From Paraglaciecola hydrolytica (GTDB lineage: Bacteria > Pseudomonadota > Gammaproteobacteria > Enterobacterales > Alteromonadaceae): 46,235 bases of DNA. The translations under genes and the position numbers were made by a program. Within the stretch, counting starts at the first letter, position 1; each line of letters starts with the position of its first letter. The notes under the pieces are model-generated. The model had not been told where the DNA came from and did no database searches. It worked only from the letters and a program-made list of their open reading frames with translations. Shown here piece after piece: positions 35,035 to 43,070 of the stretch. The DNA lies in NCBI RefSeq assembly GCF_001565895.1, contig NZ_LSNE01000005.1, positions 343,139 through 389,373 of the forward strand. The letters run 5' to 3'.

Positions 35035-35700
35035 GTGAATCTAAAGAATAAATGTTATGTCCTGTTTGCTGGCGCTATTTTTCAGTCTGTTGCATGGCAT
35101 GCTCAGGCAGACGCCACAGTGAGTAAAAACACCCTAAAAAAAGTTCAGCAAATATATGGGACACAAGCCTCTCAAAACGTCGCTAAATGGAACGACCTAC
35201 TGCTGGAACTAGCCGGTCAAGATATTCAAGAACAACTTTCTAAGGTAAATGATTTTTTCAATCGTCAAAAATTTGTGGATGACATAGTACATTGGAATAA
35301 GGAAGATTACTGGGCCACACCTATAGAGTTTATTGCTTCGGGCGGCGGCGATTGTGAAGACTTCAGTATTGCCAAGTACTTCAGTATGCGAGCATTAGGT
35401 GTGCCTGCAAGCAAGTTACGTTTAATGTACGTCAAAGCACTTGAATACAACATGGCTCATATGGTGTTGGCCTATTATGAGCAACCTAATGTCGTGCCTT
35501 TGGTGCTCGACAATATAAATAAAAATATTTTACCCGCTAATCAAAGAGGCGACTTGCAGCCCGTATATAGCTTTAATGGTGAAGGGTTGTGGGCAGCTAA
35601 AGAACAGGGCCGCGGTAAACAGTTACAAAATGGTGGCAATAATAGCCTGTGGAAAGATCTCACTAGTCGAATGAATCTAGAAAAAAATAATGAGGAATAA
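35035..35700 (+). CDS. lapG: LapG-type periplasmic transglutaminase-like cysteine protease
   Basis: Periplasmic protease that cleaves the N-terminal retention module of large LapA-type adhesins, releasing cells from biofilms. 221 residues: signal peptide (1-26, ending HAQA), then the BTLCP fold with catalytic triad C107 (GGGDCEDFS), H142 (NMAHMVL) and D159 (LVLDNIN). The start is GTG. Five bases separate it from lapD, whose product holds LapG inactive at high c-di-GMP. No LapA adhesin or its type I secretion genes are in this window, so the substrate lies elsewhere. Confidence 0.92.
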   Translation: MNLKNKCYVLFAGAIFQSVAWHAQADATVSKNTLKKVQQIYGTQASQNVAKWNDLLLELAGQDIQEQLSKVNDFFNRQKFVDDIVHWNKEDYWATPIEFIASGGGDCEDFSIAKYFSMRALGVPASKLRLMYVKALEYNMAHMVLAYYEQPNVVPLVLDNINKNILPANQRGDLQPVYSFNGEGLWAAKEQGRGKQLQNGGNNSLWKDLTSRMNLEKNNEE

Positions 35701-35705
35701 CTAAT

Positions 35706-37640
35706 ATGCCATTGTCGAGACAACTTATTTTAAGTCTGTTTTCTGTTTTACTGGCCGTGTTTTTAGGCACATTAATGATTAATGTGAGTAATACTAAGGA
35801 TGCTATCGAACAACAATTAGCCTCTCACGCTCAAGATACTGCCACGTCTTTCGGTCTATCGATTACTCCCTACATCGGCGATGAAAGTGATCTGCCTTTA
35901 ATCGAGACAATGATGAACGCCATTTTTGATCGCGGTTTTTATCGTTCCATCGTACTAAAAGATTATCAAAACACAATATTGTTGGAAAAGCATAATCCTG
36001 AATCAGTAGAGGGGGTGCCCACTTGGTTTATGCAGTTGTTTCCACTCAATCCACCTGTGGTGGAATCTGAAATTAACAATGGCTGGACTATAGCTGCTGT
36101 TCTCACGGTGCAAAGTAATCCGAGTTTAGGCTATCAGCAGTTATGGCGAAATATGCTAGACGTGTTTGCTTTGACGTCTTGTATATTTGTGTTCGCATTA
36201 GGTTTGTTATTAGTGTTAGTTCGCCTCATTACAGTACCTATCTCGGCAGTAGTGAAACAAGTCGAGGCGATGAGTGAACAGAAATTTGAACAGTTGCAAA
36301 TCAACCCAAGAACTCGTGAACTCAAGGTTTTCGTAAAATCTTTTAATAAAATGTCTGAGCGCTTAAATGATTTATTCACTCGCTTATCTGATCAAACCGA
36401 GCGTTATAGACAATTTGCCTATTCGGACAACTTAACCAAAGTAGGTAACAGACGAGCATTTGATCTGGCTTTCGACGGAATGTTATCAGATGCCGAACTA
36501 CAACCCCATGGTTTTTTGTTGCTGATCCGGCTGTCAAGTTTAAGCCAAGTGAACAGCAATATAGGTTTTGTTGCTGGGGATGACTATATCAAGGGTGTAT
36601 GTAAAGTCATTCATCAACTGTTAGAAAGTCAAAGTAGCCCCTGTGTTTTATATCGCCTTAATGGAGCCGATTTTTGTGTGTTATTAGAAGATATTGAAGA
36701 GGCTCAGGCTATCATTGTTATCCAAAGTTTGATGGATAAATGCAAGGCAATTGAAAAGCTTGAGTATGAGTCAGGCGCGGTACATATAGGTGCGGGTGGT
36801 TTTACTTACGGAGACAATAAAGGAAAAGTACTAGAAAAAGTAGACAGTGCACTGACCAAAGCCGTCTCTGAAGAACAACGGTGGCAGATAGTCAGTCGGC
36901 TTAGCATGGTGCAAAGCAATGATGTTTGGCGAGAAAAAATCACTTTGTTACTTAAGAGTGGGACAGCCGATTTTGTCGCCCAACCCATAAAAAACAACAG
37001 CGGCGAAGTAGAATATCAAGAATGGTTTGCTCGTTTCCGCGATCCTATTAATGATCAATATTTACCGATGGCAGAATTAATCCCTGTATCTATTCGTTTG
37101 GATTTTGCGCAAAAACTGGATGAATTGTTAGTTCTCTGTGCACTAGAAAAAGTAAAACATGTTACTGGCAATGTGGGGCTAAATGTTTCGCGTTTGTCGC
37201 TTTTACAACCCGTCTTTCAATATTGGTTAATGGAACAACTTTTTTTGCTTGGTGAGTCTTGCCAACGTTTGATACTAGAGATCCCGGAGCGTGCCTTGTT
37301 AGGAGACATTGAATCTTTCGGTACTTTTGTGGCCAAATTAAAGACAATGGGCGTAAGAATAACTATAGAAAGGTTTGGAGCTCAGTTTGCAGCGTTTACC
37401 CAGTTGCGAAAAATGCGACCAGATTACTTAAAATTGGATGGCCGATATATCAAGAACATCGACAGCGAAGAAGATAATCAGTTGTTTGTGCATTCTTTAG
37501 TTAATATAGCTCACGGTTTAGGCATCAAAATTATCGCTGAGCGAGTGGAAACAGAGCAAGAAGCCCAGATCCTTAAAGGTATGCAAGTAGACTTTGTACA
37601 AGGCTACTTTGTAGGTGAGCCGATAGTCTTAAAAAGTTGA
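35706..37640 (+). CDS. lapD: LapD-type c-di-GMP receptor (degenerate GGDEF-EAL)
   Basis: Inner-membrane c-di-GMP receptor of 644 residues. Two membrane helices (about 7-27 and 150-172) flank a periplasmic LapD/MoxY domain that binds LapG; then come a HAMP helix (about 175-230), GGDEF (about 235-395) and EAL (about 400-640). Both enzymatic motifs are broken: the GGDEF signature reads RLNGADF and the EAL motif EWFARFRD, so it senses rather than makes or breaks c-di-GMP. When c-di-GMP binds, LapD sequesters LapG; when it falls, LapG is freed. GAGGA precedes the ATG by 8 bases. Confidence 0.93.
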   Translation: MPLSRQLILSLFSVLLAVFLGTLMINVSNTKDAIEQQLASHAQDTATSFGLSITPYIGDESDLPLIETMMNAIFDRGFYRSIVLKDYQNTILLEKHNPESVEGVPTWFMQLFPLNPPVVESEINNGWTIAAVLTVQSNPSLGYQQLWRNMLDVFALTSCIFVFALGLLLVLVRLITVPISAVVKQVEAMSEQKFEQLQINPRTRELKVFVKSFNKMSERLNDLFTRLSDQTERYRQFAYSDNLTKVGNRRAFDLAFDGMLSDAELQPHGFLLLIRLSSLSQVNSNIGFVAGDDYIKGVCKVIHQLLESQSSPCVLYRLNGADFCVLLEDIEEAQAIIVIQSLMDKCKAIEKLEYESGAVHIGAGGFTYGDNKGKVLEKVDSALTKAVSEEQRWQIVSRLSMVQSNDVWREKITLLLKSGTADFVAQPIKNNSGEVEYQEWFARFRDPINDQYLPMAELIPVSIRLDFAQKLDELLVLCALEKVKHVTGNVGLNVSRLSLLQPVFQYWLMEQLFLLGESCQRLILEIPERALLGDIESFGTFVAKLKTMGVRITIERFGAQFAAFTQLRKMRPDYLKLDGRYIKNIDSEEDNQLFVHSLVNIAHGLGIKIIAERVETEQEAQILKGMQVDFVQGYFVGEPIVLKS

Positions 37641-37735
37641 AAATTTTTTTAAAGCAACACGTAAACAATTGGCTAATTTGCGTAAAATGTATAAACAATG
37701 CAAGTTAGTTGGTTGTATAATATACAGCAGCTCAG

Positions 37736-37753
37736 CACTAATATGGATTAGTG
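37736..37753 (+). promoter_or_regulatory. 5'-leader hairpin upstream of small exported protein
   Basis: CACTAAT-ATGG-ATTAGTG forms a 7-bp perfect stem with a 4-base loop, 30 bases before the ATG. A TATAAT at 37716-37721 could be the -10, which would put the hairpin near the RNA 5' end, where it could stabilise the transcript. Confidence 0.45.
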
Positions 37754-37782
37754 TGAGGTATTACATTTAGAAGGTAGTTGGC

Positions 37783-38091
37783 ATGAAGTTTTCAGTTGTT
37801 GGTGCTTTATTTACTGTTGGTGTAGTAGCAGGTTCAATAACCTTTGGTTTGATGCGAAACAATGTTGCTGGGCACGCTGAAGCTGCTCAAGATGTGGTTC
37901 TTGCTGCGGCAATTACCGAAGTAAGCGATCCTAATGATGAATTACTTGCTGCATTAGCCGATGGTGCTGATCCTAGTACTTTGTCAGCACCCACAGCAGC
38001 GGGTGGTCCGGTTAACGGAGCAGGTTTGCCTTTTGCTGGATTAGGCGGTGACGGAAACGGCGGTGGAGCTCCTAGCGCCTCCTTAAACTAA
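37783..38091 (+). CDS. Small exported Ala/Gly-rich protein, unknown
   Basis: 102 residues, no family recognised. An N-terminal hydrophobic segment (residues 1-24, MKFSVVGALFTVGVVAGSIT) is a signal peptide or anchor. The remainder has an acidic stretch (EVSDPNDELLAALADGADPS), then a low-complexity Gly/Ala/Pro tail. AAGGT lies 8 bases before the ATG. It has its own putative promoter and leader hairpin upstream and a strong terminator downstream, so it seems to be a separate, possibly abundant transcript. Position between lapD and a polysaccharide polymerase-like gene suggests a surface or matrix role, which is inference only. Confidence 0.65.
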   Translation: MKFSVVGALFTVGVVAGSITFGLMRNNVAGHAEAAQDVVLAAAITEVSDPNDELLAALADGADPSTLSAPTAAGGPVNGAGLPFAGLGGDGNGGGAPSASLN

Positions 38092-38110
38092 CTAAAAAAT
38101 AGTGTCTTTA

Positions 38111-38138
38111 AGCCAAGGTATAATCCTTGGCTTTTTTA
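38111..38138 (+). terminator. Rho-independent terminator
   Basis: Stem AGCCAAGG / CCTTGGCT (8 bp, 6-base loop) followed directly by a T-run; 20 bases after the small exported protein gene. Confidence 0.85.
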
Positions 38139-38181
38139 TAAGTCAATATGAGCAATTGCTCATTTCGTCAATGGAATTTTA

Positions 38182-39549
38182 TTGCACCCTTTTCTGTTAA
38201 ATTTTCTATTTGTACTTTTGCTTTGGTTACCTATCCCCTTAGGTTCTAATCGACCTTGGGCCTGGCTAATCTTCGAGTTATCAGCCTTCAGTCTTTTGTT
38301 GGCTTGCTTGGTGCTAAAGCGCCATAACGAATGTTTGGGCTTAGCAAGGTTTAAAACACCTATTGTAATTTGGTTTGCCTTTCTATTTATCTGTTTGTTA
38401 CAAATAATCCCACTACCAGCAAGTTTAATTGAGCTGCTATCACCTAATAGGCTAGGGGATCATTTAACATCAGCCATGCCGGCTTATTATTTGTCAACTG
38501 ACTTAGGTCAGAGCCAAATCAGTTTTATCAAAAGTTTAGGGTACTTCAGTCTATTTTTAAGTTGCTTGATGTTAATTGATGATGAAAAACACATCCGTCG
38601 TTTACTTTTGGTCTTACTATTTAGTGGTCTTATTCAGGCCATTTATGGCGTAGTGGAAGTGCTTTCAGGTAGCGGGTTTAGCTTGGTTTTTGACTTAGCT
38701 ATCAGTGAGTCTGCCACGGGGAGTTTTGTTTATAAAAATCATTTTGCTAATTTTTTGTTGCTTTGTCTAAGTGCAGGAGTTGGTTTAATGGTAACTGATA
38801 TAGAAATAAGCAAATCTCAAAAACCGCAAGACTGGCGTATCTCGTTGATTACCACCTTACTGTCTAGCAAAACATTGATCCGAATATGCCTCGCTATCAT
38901 GGTGATAGCCCTAGTTATGTCACGTTCTCGAATGGGTAATACAGCATTTTTTACAGCGCTAATAGCAGTGAGTTTGTTTGCATTGTTGTTGGATAGAAAA
39001 AAATCTAAAGGTCTGGCTATACTGCTCATCAGTATGCTGCTAATAGATCTATTTATTGTCAGCAAATGGTTCGGCTTGGAAAAGGTACAACAAAGATTAG
39101 CAGAAACCAGTTTCAGTCAGGAAACAAGAGACGAAGTGGTTATCGATTCGCTAGTCATCATTGAAGATTATCCATTGTTGGGTTCCGGAGGCGGCAGTTT
39201 TTACAGCGTTTTTCCAGGATATAAAAACTCGATTATCAACCCTTTTTATGACCATGCTCATAATGACTATCTAGAAATAGTCATTGAGTACGGCATCTTA
39301 GGTTTTACTTTGTTAGGGCTGCTTGTACTGTTCTCATTTATTAAGGCAATGACAGCCCTCAAAAAAAATGCCAGTCCACTGTCTAAAGGTACTTCGTTTG
39401 CCTGTCTCATGGCTTACTTAGGCATGTTAATCCATATGTCGGTAGACTTTCCGCTGCAAGCACCAGCAAACGCGGTTTATTTTATTATATTTATTGTTTT
39501 ACCCTTGGTTGCCAAAAACGCAATTGTTAATCGGTCTGCAAACAATTGA
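38182..39549 (+). CDS. O-antigen ligase/Wzy-like polymerase family membrane protein
   Basis: Polytopic protein of 455 residues with about 11-12 membrane helices and the Wzy_C/WaaL-like region (about 240-400): SRSRMGNTAFF on the cytoplasmic side and a large periplasmic loop with LLGSGGGSFYSVFPGYK and DHAHNDYLEIVIEYG, the family's signature His/Asn/Asp cluster. These enzymes join polysaccharide units to lipid A core or polymerise them in the periplasm. TTG 38182 is the only standard start that keeps the first helix (a stop lies upstream at 38149); a weak GGAA precedes it. The gene is on the plus strand facing two minus-strand polysaccharide genes. Confidence 0.85.
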   Translation: MHPFLLNFLFVLLLWLPIPLGSNRPWAWLIFELSAFSLLLACLVLKRHNECLGLARFKTPIVIWFAFLFICLLQIIPLPASLIELLSPNRLGDHLTSAMPAYYLSTDLGQSQISFIKSLGYFSLFLSCLMLIDDEKHIRRLLLVLLFSGLIQAIYGVVEVLSGSGFSLVFDLAISESATGSFVYKNHFANFLLLCLSAGVGLMVTDIEISKSQKPQDWRISLITTLLSSKTLIRICLAIMVIALVMSRSRMGNTAFFTALIAVSLFALLLDRKKSKGLAILLISMLLIDLFIVSKWFGLEKVQQRLAETSFSQETRDEVVIDSLVIIEDYPLLGSGGGSFYSVFPGYKNSIINPFYDHAHNDYLEIVIEYGILGFTLLGLLVLFSFIKAMTALKKNASPLSKGTSFACLMAYLGMLIHMSVDFPLQAPANAVYFIIFIVLPLVAKNAIVNRSANN

Positions 39550-39626
39550 CACATTAAAGCTGCTACTAACAATGGCAATGCTTCAAACAATGGTTTTAGT
39601 GGTCAAGACGTTGAGAATGAACTAGC

Positions 39627-40313
39627 TCATTTGCATTTGGCAATGAGTTTTCGCGTATTTGAGTCTTCATTTTTAAGCCAATTACAGGCTACTACTTGCA
39701 ACTTATATTGGTCTATCAGCTTTCTTACCTGTTCTCGAGTATTAGGATGCTTGAGGCCAAGCACCAGCCTTCGATTAAATTCTGGACGAATATTTATCAA
39801 CATAAAGTGATTGTTTGCATAGAGCGCCAAGCCTAATTCAACCACCAAAAGGTGTATCTCGGGCTTTTGCGGACCGAGCGTTGTAGCTCGCTCAAAATAA
39901 TATAACAACTCTTTGTCAAATTCTTGTAATCGCCATTTAAGTTTAATTAAAGCAGCCCAAGTGTCTGGCCAAAGAGGTCTTAACTCGGTCGCACGTAGAT
40001 AGTGCTTTTTTGCTTCTAACAAGCCACTTTCACGTTTTTCATAGCCAAAGATAAATCCCCACTCGGTAACTTGTGCCAAATGATCCCAATACTCAGCATG
40101 GTGAGGGTGATGCAACACTGTTTGTTGAGCTCTGGTTTTAAAATGCGAATAGTCTTTATTGTTGTGCTCTAGTGGAAAGTTTTGCCAATGTTTGAGCATA
40201 TTGCTTACCGCATAATGATCATAACTTGCCCTACCAAAAGACAGGGCTTGGTGTAATCCGAAACCACATAAAGTGATGATAAAAGCCACAACAAAATAAT
40301 GAGCTCTTGTCAT
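39627..40313 (-). CDS. TPR-like polysaccharide-associated protein (VpsP-like)
   Basis: 228 residues with one N-terminal membrane helix (about 5-27) and helical repeats with TPR character (LLEAKKHYLRATELRPLWPD and LLYYFERATTLGPQKPE). The layout and the adjacent Wzz-like gene recall VpsP, encoded next to vpsO in Vibrio polysaccharide clusters, but I identify it only by pattern. It would sit in the periplasm and scaffold or assist polymer export. The upstream gene ends 34 bases before its start, so the two probably form an operon. Confidence 0.6.
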   Translation of the reverse strand: MTRAHYFVVAFIITLCGFGLHQALSFGRASYDHYAVSNMLKHWQNFPLEHNNKDYSHFKTRAQQTVLHHPHHAEYWDHLAQVTEWGFIFGYEKRESGLLEAKKHYLRATELRPLWPDTWAALIKLKWRLQEFDKELLYYFERATTLGPQKPEIHLLVVELGLALYANNHFMLINIRPEFNRRLVLGLKHPNTREQVRKLIDQYKLQVVACNWLKNEDSNTRKLIAKCK

Positions 40314-40347
40314 CCTGCTGCACCAATAATAAAACTATCAGATAAAG

Positions 40348-41262
40348 TCATGTGTTTGATTTACTGCTTTTAGCAGTGAGCAGCTGATTTTTATACCCGT
40401 CTGCGGCCTGAAGACGCACAAGAAGCAACACAAGTGATGATATGACTAAAAGACTTACTAAAAAACTCATACTCACTATCAATATCCTATTGGGCTTTAA
40501 ACGTATAGTCGTGTAGTTGCCTATATGAATATTTGAATCTACCGTATTAGCAAGGGTAGATGGTTGCATAGTGTTTAGCTTAACTTGCTGCTCAAATTGC
40601 TCAGTCAACTGCGTTTTTGTCTCAGCAACACTCTGCACATATAAATCTGCGGCTAACTTGGCAATAATAATAGCAAAAGTTGCATTTCGATCTTTATAGT
40701 CAATATAGACCTCCCTCTGACGCGAGGAATAACGCAGGTGCAAATTTTGAATAAGTTGCTCTTTTGTATAATTGTTTTTTAACATAAGTAGTTGTTTGGG
40801 AGCTAAAAAATCTGGGTCTTGCTGTGGCATAAAAGGTAAAGCCGTCCTGATTTTTTGTTTAATTCGAGTAATAACAACATATTCTGTTAGTGCTTTTTCT
40901 AATTCACTGTCTACATCAGATAATTTAAGTTTTGTTAATTTAGTTAACAGGCCTTTAGTAATGTTTTCCAATAACATTTCTTCGTAAATACTCGCCAATT
41001 CATTATGCTTAAGCGTCTCGGTCAAGGGCAAATGTGCTTCGCTTGCTAGCGCCGTTTGCCGAGATAAAAATTCCAGCTTAGCCGTTCCTAGATAGGTAGA
41101 AGGAATAGTACTAACGATTAAAATCGACAGTATTGTGAGCAAAATAGACAGGCGTAAAATACGCCACTGGTAGTCTTTGATTGCCTGCCAATATAGCGCT
41201 GTCCTAAAAGATTTATCACCTAAAAACATAATGTTAAAACTGGCATAGACTCTCGAATCCAT
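40348..41262 (-). CDS. Wzz-like polysaccharide chain-length/co-polymerase protein
   Basis: 304 residues with the Wzz architecture: membrane helix near residue 34-55 (ILRLSILLTILSILIVST), a long periplasmic helical region (about 60-255) and a second membrane helix (about 260-285, ILIVSMSFLVSLLVISSLVLLL). In family proteins this sets the length of the polymer made by a Wzy enzyme; a Wzy-like protein is encoded nearby (38182-39549). There is no C-terminal tyrosine-kinase domain, unlike VpsO/Wzc. The polar 15-residue N terminus is unusual; an internal Met at residue 12 is a possible start. The glycosyltransferases needed for a full pathway are absent here. Confidence 0.7.
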   Translation of the reverse strand: MDSRVYASFNIMFLGDKSFRTALYWQAIKDYQWRILRLSILLTILSILIVSTIPSTYLGTAKLEFLSRQTALASEAHLPLTETLKHNELASIYEEMLLENITKGLLTKLTKLKLSDVDSELEKALTEYVVITRIKQKIRTALPFMPQQDPDFLAPKQLLMLKNNYTKEQLIQNLHLRYSSRQREVYIDYKDRNATFAIIIAKLAADLYVQSVAETKTQLTEQFEQQVKLNTMQPSTLANTVDSNIHIGNYTTIRLKPNRILIVSMSFLVSLLVISSLVLLLVRLQAADGYKNQLLTAKSSKSNT

Positions 41263-41359
41263 TGACTTGTTAAGCGAGATATATTTCTGCAGAAAAGGTC
41301 GCTAAGGCGTAACTCGAATTAGCATAAACTATTGTATTGTAGCTAGTACATCTTTTGGT

Positions 41360-42139
41360 CTACCAATTTGGTAAATGAAGCGCTAGGGTTTCACCGTCAT
41401 TTGGAATAATAAAGCGTTCAACTAAGTGATGCTCTTTTAATATTATCGCTAAGTCTTTACGACTGATTCGACAATGATCTAAGGCATCCATATGATTAGC
41501 GATAATGATGCCCGTACTCAGTGAGGCTAATTCAATAATATCTTCTTCACTTAATAATAAAGGTGCGCCTAGATCAAACTGGGCTTTGCCAGTGGGGGCG
41601 ACGATGTAGTTCGGCTGATTATGACAAATAAACTCCCGTATCTCATCGGTCAGAATGGTATCACCCATAAGATAGAGGCTCGGTTCATTTTCTAACTTGA
41701 TAAAGTAGCCAACCCCGTGTTCCATAAATGGGGTTAACCAGCCGGTAGTGTGGGTTGCTGAAATTTGTTGGATGCTGCCGTTAAAAAAGGCGCTAACATT
41801 TTTTTCAAAAGCTCGTGTGACAATCCCTTTTTTACTTAAGTAATTCACATCTCGAGTGGTACAAAAAGTAGTAATGTTGTTTTTTCGTAACCAGTTTACA
41901 CCAGCCCGGTCTAAGTGATCGAAATGCCCTTTTTGACAATGTGTAATGAGTGCATAGTTAATTTGTTTTTGTAGTTGATGAAAGGAAACTGGTAGTCCTA
42001 CTAATGGATTACGTTGATTGCTCTTGAAATAACGTAGTTTGGGTAAAGTCGATTGATCAGCAAGCATGGGATCAACCAAAATAAAATTGTCTTGGACTTC
42101 AATGATTAACGTCGCGTTTCTGATTTGTGTGATTTTCAT
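41360..42139 (-). CDS. MBL-fold metallohydrolase
   Basis: Metallo-beta-lactamase-fold hydrolase of 259 residues with the dinuclear metal motif H67 (ALITHCQKGHFDH), H72, D74 and H75, plus later metal ligands in LMGDTIL and IIIANHMD. No signal peptide, so cytoplasmic. The overall form resembles UlaG-like/uncharacterised MBL enzymes; the substrate is unknown. It is divergent from a MerR-family regulator and its promoter has the diagnostic 19-bp spacer with a dyad, so it is probably the regulator's target. AGGAG lies 6-7 bases upstream of the ATG. Confidence 0.87.
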   Translation of the reverse strand: MKITQIRNATLIIEVQDNFILVDPMLADQSTLPKLRYFKSNQRNPLVGLPVSFHQLQKQINYALITHCQKGHFDHLDRAGVNWLRKNNITTFCTTRDVNYLSKKGIVTRAFEKNVSAFFNGSIQQISATHTTGWLTPFMEHGVGYFIKLENEPSLYLMGDTILTDEIREFICHNQPNYIVAPTGKAQFDLGAPLLLSEEDIIELASLSTGIIIANHMDALDHCRISRKDLAIILKEHHLVERFIIPNDGETLALHLPNW

Positions 42140-42162
42140 AATATCTCCTGATTAGTAAAACC

Positions 42163-42193
42163 ATGGTAAAGTATGGATTTACTCCATAGTCAA
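42163..42193 (-). promoter_or_regulatory. MerR-type promoter and operator for the MBL gene
   Basis: On the minus strand: -35 TTGACT (42188-42193), a 19-base spacer and -10 TACCAT (42163-42168). The spacer holds the dyad TATGGA-TTTAC-TCCATA (42172-42188). Over-long 19-20-base spacers with a central dyad are the hallmark of MerR-activated promoters. Confidence 0.8.
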
Positions 42194-42203
42194 GGCTTAG
42201 ATT

Positions 42204-42536
42204 ATGAAAATTGCTGAATTTGAAAATAAGGTTGGAATATTGCGTGATACGTTGCGCTATTACGAAAAAATTGGAATGCTGACTCCACCTAAGCGAGGGA
42301 GTAATGGCTATCGATGTTATGGCAAAATTCAAATTGAGGAGTTAGCCTTTATTGAACGAGGTAAGGCGATAGGTTTTTCACTCTCTGAAATAAAAAGTGG
42401 ATATGAACGTTATAAAAAATTGGGTTACTTATGCCCCGAATTTCGTAAGCAATTAATAGATAAAAAAACCATGCTTACTGGGCGTATTGCAGCGGACCAA
42501 GACAGTATTGCAAAAATTGATCAAATGTTGGCGTAG
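42204..42536 (+). CDS. MerR family transcriptional regulator
   Basis: 110 residues: N-terminal winged helix-turn-helix (about 1-70, with VGILRDTLRYYEKIGMLTP and the wing GSNGYRCYG), then a short dimerisation coiled coil (about 75-110). It lacks a large effector domain and the paired C-terminal Cys of metal sensors, so the inducer is not clear; only two Cys are present, in GYRCYG and YLCPEF. MerR proteins untwist promoters with long spacers; just such a promoter lies between this gene and the divergent MBL gene. It may also repress its own promoter, which overlaps the same dyad. Confidence 0.88.
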   Translation: MKIAEFENKVGILRDTLRYYEKIGMLTPPKRGSNGYRCYGKIQIEELAFIERGKAIGFSLSEIKSGYERYKKLGYLCPEFRKQLIDKKTMLTGRIAADQDSIAKIDQMLA

Positions 42537-42590
42537 TTCAAACTTAATTGAACCCCTATAGTTTTATACTTTACATCCCTGTTATTCACT

Positions 42591-42868
42591 TCATCTAAAC
42601 CAGTTATCGCTTTCTTTCGAGGCGACTAACCACAGTTTATGTTGAAGCTTTTCAAACCTAAAACATTCGACATGATCAGGAGTCGCTTCGCCCGTTGCAC
42701 AAGGAAGTAAACCAAGGGTATCTCCTGACTGGAGCGCAACAGCCAAGTTAGGAAGCGCATTCTCTCTAGAAGGGCATTACAAGTGTTCCTAGAACTGGTC
42801 TCAATGCCAACAAAATAGTGTCCTTTTTCAGCTTGGGATACAAAGTGCGGTTCAGTTTGATTTAAATA
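42591..42868 (-). pseudogene. LysR-family regulator remnant (C-terminal substrate-binding part, frameshifted)
   Basis: Minus-strand translation gives two overlapping frames that together look like the end of a LysR substrate-binding domain. The upstream frame reads EPHFVSQAEKGHYFVGIETSSRNTCNALL; a different frame continues with ALPNLAVALQSGDTLGLLPC, then FEKLQHKLWLVASKESDNWF and a stop at 42591-42593. The GLLPC and LWLV segments are typical of LysR C termini. The DNA-binding N terminus is missing. A frameshift near 42745-42760 separates the two parts. I assign the family by pattern only. Confidence 0.6.
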
Positions 42869-42898
42869 TCGCTACATAAACAACTTTTAGTAAACACC

Positions 42899-42934
42899 CT
42901 ATTCAGAGCAATACCAACTCGTCACATTATAACC
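42899..42934 (-). pseudogene. Vestigial 3' end of a 2OG-oxygenase gene
   Basis: Encodes GYNVTSWYCSE and stop, against RYNVTSWYWSE and stop at the end of the intact gene 44021-44740. DNA similarity extends a few bases past the stop (about 42893-42934 against 44015-44056). An in-frame TAG lies immediately before it, so nothing longer is coded. Confidence 0.65.
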
Positions 42935-43070
42935 CTATGTAGCTGCCTACTATCCCTTGTATAAAAAACACATTACAGGATAATCCGCGGTCGATTGTAT
43001 CTTCTGACTTGCAGAAACTCGCGAATTGGCTTTGAAATTAAAGCGACTTATTTGGATCCGGAGATTTTAA

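Larger units (their letters stand above)
42537..43070. other. Region with decayed gene remnants
   Basis: No intact gene. Holds a frameshifted LysR-type fragment (42591-42868), the vestigial end of a second 2OG-oxygenase gene (42899-42934) and the leader of the EamA transporter gene with its CGGAGA ribosome site. Confidence 0.6.
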
